From positions 496,001 to 560,000 of the forward strand of contig OZ241998.1 of assembly GCA_965204655.1 (NCBI GenBank): 64,000 nt of DNA. Direction: 5' to 3'. Every line of letters begins with the position of its first letter. The first letter of the stretch is position 1. Below the pieces are notes generated by a model that was not told the origin of the DNA, made no database searches, and saw only the letters and a program-made list of their open reading frames with translations. Of the stretch, positions 62,474 to 64,000 are shown one piece after another. Both the position numbers and the translations under genes were made by a program. This DNA comes from CATQHL01 sp965204655. Lineage in GTDB: Bacteria; Actinomycetota; Acidimicrobiia; Acidimicrobiales; CATQHL01.

Positions 62474-63078
62474 CTAGGCGTCGGAGGCTGGATATTTGTG
62501 CTCATTCCCAGCTTGCTCCTCCCACTTCCACTTTTCTCCTTCTCTGGCGCCGGTACCCCCTCCATGGTATTTGCTTCTAGGGCATTCACGTTGGTTGCTG
62601 CTTTCTCTTCGTTTTCGGTTTTCCGCGAGAAAACCGAAAAGAGGACGAACAACAAGACGCCTATGGTGATGCCGGAATCGGCCACGTTGAAGATCGGCCA
62701 CCACTGCAGGTCGATGAAGTCCACCACTTTGCCGCTGAAGAAACCTTCGCCGCCTCTGAACGCTCGATCTCCCAGGTTGCCCAGCGCGCCTCCCAGCACC
62801 AGTCCTGCCACTACTGAAACAAATCGGCTTTCATTCCGCCAAGTGCCTACAACTATCAGAATTGAAACGACCACAACCAAGACGGTGATAACCGGCGCGA
62901 GGGACGATCCCAGGCCGAAAACCGCCCCTTCGTTGAAGGTCAACTTGAAGCGCAGCGTCCAGAAAAGGTCGATGTCCCGGTCGGCGAGGGCATTGACCGC
63001 CCACGCTTTGGTGAGTTGATCTAGCAACAACCAGAGTGCAGCGACGCCCGCTGAGAGCAGGCGTCGGTTACGCAACAA
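62461..63078 (-). CDS. lspA: lipoprotein signal peptidase II
   Basis: Membrane aspartyl protease cleaving lipoprotein signal peptides. Four membrane segments are visible, with the conserved blocks DQLTKAWAV, FNEGAVFGLG, and the catalytic aspartates in GNLGDRAFRGG and FNVADSGITIG. I start at TTG 63078, 11 bases after an AGGAGG that follows the dksA-like stop; the open frame runs to 63264 inside the upstream gene. The last 50 residues are a charged tail beyond the family's usual end. About 205 residues. Confidence 0.9.
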   Translation of the reverse strand: MLRNRRLLSAGVAALWLLLDQLTKAWAVNALADRDIDLFWTLRFKLTFNEGAVFGLGSSLAPVITVLVVVVSILIVVGTWRNESRFVSVVAGLVLGGALGNLGDRAFRGGEGFFSGKVVDFIDLQWWPIFNVADSGITIGVLLFVLFSVFSRKTENEEKAATNVNALEANTMEGVPAPEKEKSGSGRSKLGMSTNIQPPTPRCRG

Positions 63079-63094
63079 GCGGCTGTGGGCCTCC

Positions 63095-63973
63095 TTAGTG
63101 CCGCCCGTAGCCGCCGGCCTTGTGCTCGATCCTTTCCGATGCCCAGGGAATCGCACGGAGGCGGTCCTTTTGGATAGGTTTCCCGGAAGCCGTGCAGATG
63201 CCGTAGGTACCTGCTTCCAATCGAGCCAAGGCTGCGTCGATCTCCTCCACTGCAGCTCGAGCATGGGCGCTTAGGGCGAGGTCAAGCTCCCGCTCCACCG
63301 CCCAGGTGGCGCCTTCACCCGATTCCTCATCGAATTGCAGATCGCCGGGTTCCCGCATCTCCAGCAGGGAATCGGCTTCCTTCGCCTTGATTTCCGCCGA
63401 CTTGAGGTGCTGGGCGCGCGCTTTTTCTAGGGCGACCTTCTGCTTCGCCAAGAAATCTGGCGAAAAGTGGGGTTCCTTTTTGGCTTTGAGCTTCGCTGCC
63501 TTCTCAGCGGCCGTCGCAGCCTTTGCGGCCTCCGTTGCTTTTGTTGCAGCCGCCTTTGCGGCTTTCGCTGCCTTCTCAGCCTCCGTAGCAGCCTTCTTAG
63601 CGACCTTCGCTGTCTCCGTTGCTTTCGTTGCGGCTTTCGCGGCCTTTTCAGCTTCCGTAGCAGCTTTCTTAGCGACTTTGGCTGTCTCTGTTGCTTTTGT
63701 TGCAGCCGCCTTTGCGGCCGTCGCGGCCTTCTCAGCGGCCGTCGCAGCCTTTGCGGCCTCTGTTGCTTTGGTTGCAGCCGCCTTTGCGGCTTTCGCTGCC
63801 TTCTCAGCTTCCGCAGCGGCTTTCGGCTTGGCCTCCGTCCGGCCTTTGGCTACGGGGGCTTTGGCCTTGCTGGCAGGCTTCGTTGCGGTCTTCTTTGTCT
63901 GCGTTGGCGTCTGCGTTGGCTTGGTTGCGGTTTTGGGTTGGCTAGCAGCCTTCGACTTGGTGGCAGCCTTCAC
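63095..63973 (-). CDS. DksA/TraR-like protein with histone-H1-like Lys/Ala-rich N-terminal region
   Basis: Two-part protein. Residues about 1-165 consist of Lys/Ala/Thr repeats (KAAATKATEAAKAA, KVAKKAATEAEKAA), like histone H1 or the tails of mycobacterial HupB, and should bind DNA or RNA. Residues about 170-292 are the DksA/TraR coiled coil and end: ELDLALSAHARAAVEEIDAAL, ARLEAGTYGICTASGKPI and RLRAIPWASERIEH. The normal four-Cys zinc finger keeps only one Cys, so zinc is probably not bound. The frame is open to the window edge, so the start may be earlier than the GTG at 63973 and the gene may be cut. It overlaps none of lspA but supplies its ribosome site. Confidence 0.82.
   Translation of the reverse strand: MKAATKSKAASQPKTATKPTQTPTQTKKTATKPASKAKAPVAKGRTEAKPKAAAEAEKAAKAAKAAATKATEAAKAATAAEKAATAAKAAATKATETAKVAKKAATEAEKAAKAATKATETAKVAKKAATEAEKAAKAAKAAATKATEAAKAATAAEKAAKLKAKKEPHFSPDFLAKQKVALEKARAQHLKSAEIKAKEADSLLEMREPGDLQFDEESGEGATWAVERELDLALSAHARAAVEEIDAALARLEAGTYGICTASGKPIQKDRLRAIPWASERIEHKAGGYGRH
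63480..63960 (-). repeat. Lys/Ala-coding repeat region
   Basis: Repeated modules of about 24-45 bp such as GCCTTTGCGGC-TTTCGCTGCCTTCTCAGC (plus strand) encode the KAA/KATE/AEKAA repeats. Several modules are nearly identical at the DNA level, so copy-number change by recombination is likely. Confidence 0.8.
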
Positions 63974-64000
63974 AGACTGAGCCTTAGCGGCAGGAGCGGC

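Overview
The window looks like a chromosomal segment of a high-GC Actinomycetota, probably a deep-branching class such as Acidimicrobiia (inference). Supporting signs are a mycothiol synthase homologue (mshD), the bacterial proteasome activator Bpa, menaquinone genes (menA, menG), the traR/dksA-lspA-rluD-dnaE neighbourhood, frequent GTG/TTG starts and many 4-bp ATGA/GTGA overlaps. No tRNA, rRNA, CRISPR array, transposase or integrase was recognised.

Layout. 1-3.1 kb (+): fatty-acid synthesis run fabH (cut by the edge)-fabG-acpP-fabF. 3.2-18.7 kb (-): a long same-strand biosynthetic block, read from the right: a hisD-hisC fusion, hisB, hisH, hisA, hisF, a GroES-like gene, hisI, trpE, ygfZ, trpC, trpF, trpB, trpA, a DUF3179 lipoprotein, a PrxQ/Bcp peroxiredoxin with an in-frame TGA exactly at the peroxidatic cysteine (probable selenoprotein), and fabZ. 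18.8-22.8 kb (-): nth, a small exported protein, an AAA/DUF4143 ATPase and mshD.

22.9-38.4 kb (-) is a lower-GC defence island: a type ISP restriction-modification polypeptide broken at a 17-nt homopolymer, a type III Res, an intact Mod, an AbiEi-like antitoxin with a truncated AbiEii-like toxin and a stray mod fragment, and a second Mod broken at a 21-nt homopolymer. Both tracts look like phase-variation switches, assembly error being the main alternative. 38.5-42.7 kb (+): two tandem PD-(D/E)XK proteins with an unrecognised C-terminal domain, then menG, then a third copy carrying only the C-terminal domain plus a putative zinc ribbon. The upstream DNA is duplicated as well.

42.7-50.7 kb: a secreted protein of unknown function, menA, a DUF255 thioredoxin-fold protein, a thiolase with its DUF35 zinc-ribbon partner, a nitroreductase and an unknown protein. 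50.9-55.4 kb: dnaE (-) divergent from bpa (+). 55.4-64 kb (-): a DksA/TraR-like protein with a histone-H1-like Lys/Ala tail, lspA, three tandem lipoproteins with HELVHAL zinc-protease motifs (the last a two-domain fusion with a Pro-rich linker), and rluD. The three lipoproteins sit directly after the signal peptidase II gene and overlap or nearly abut their neighbours, so they are probably co-transcribed with it.
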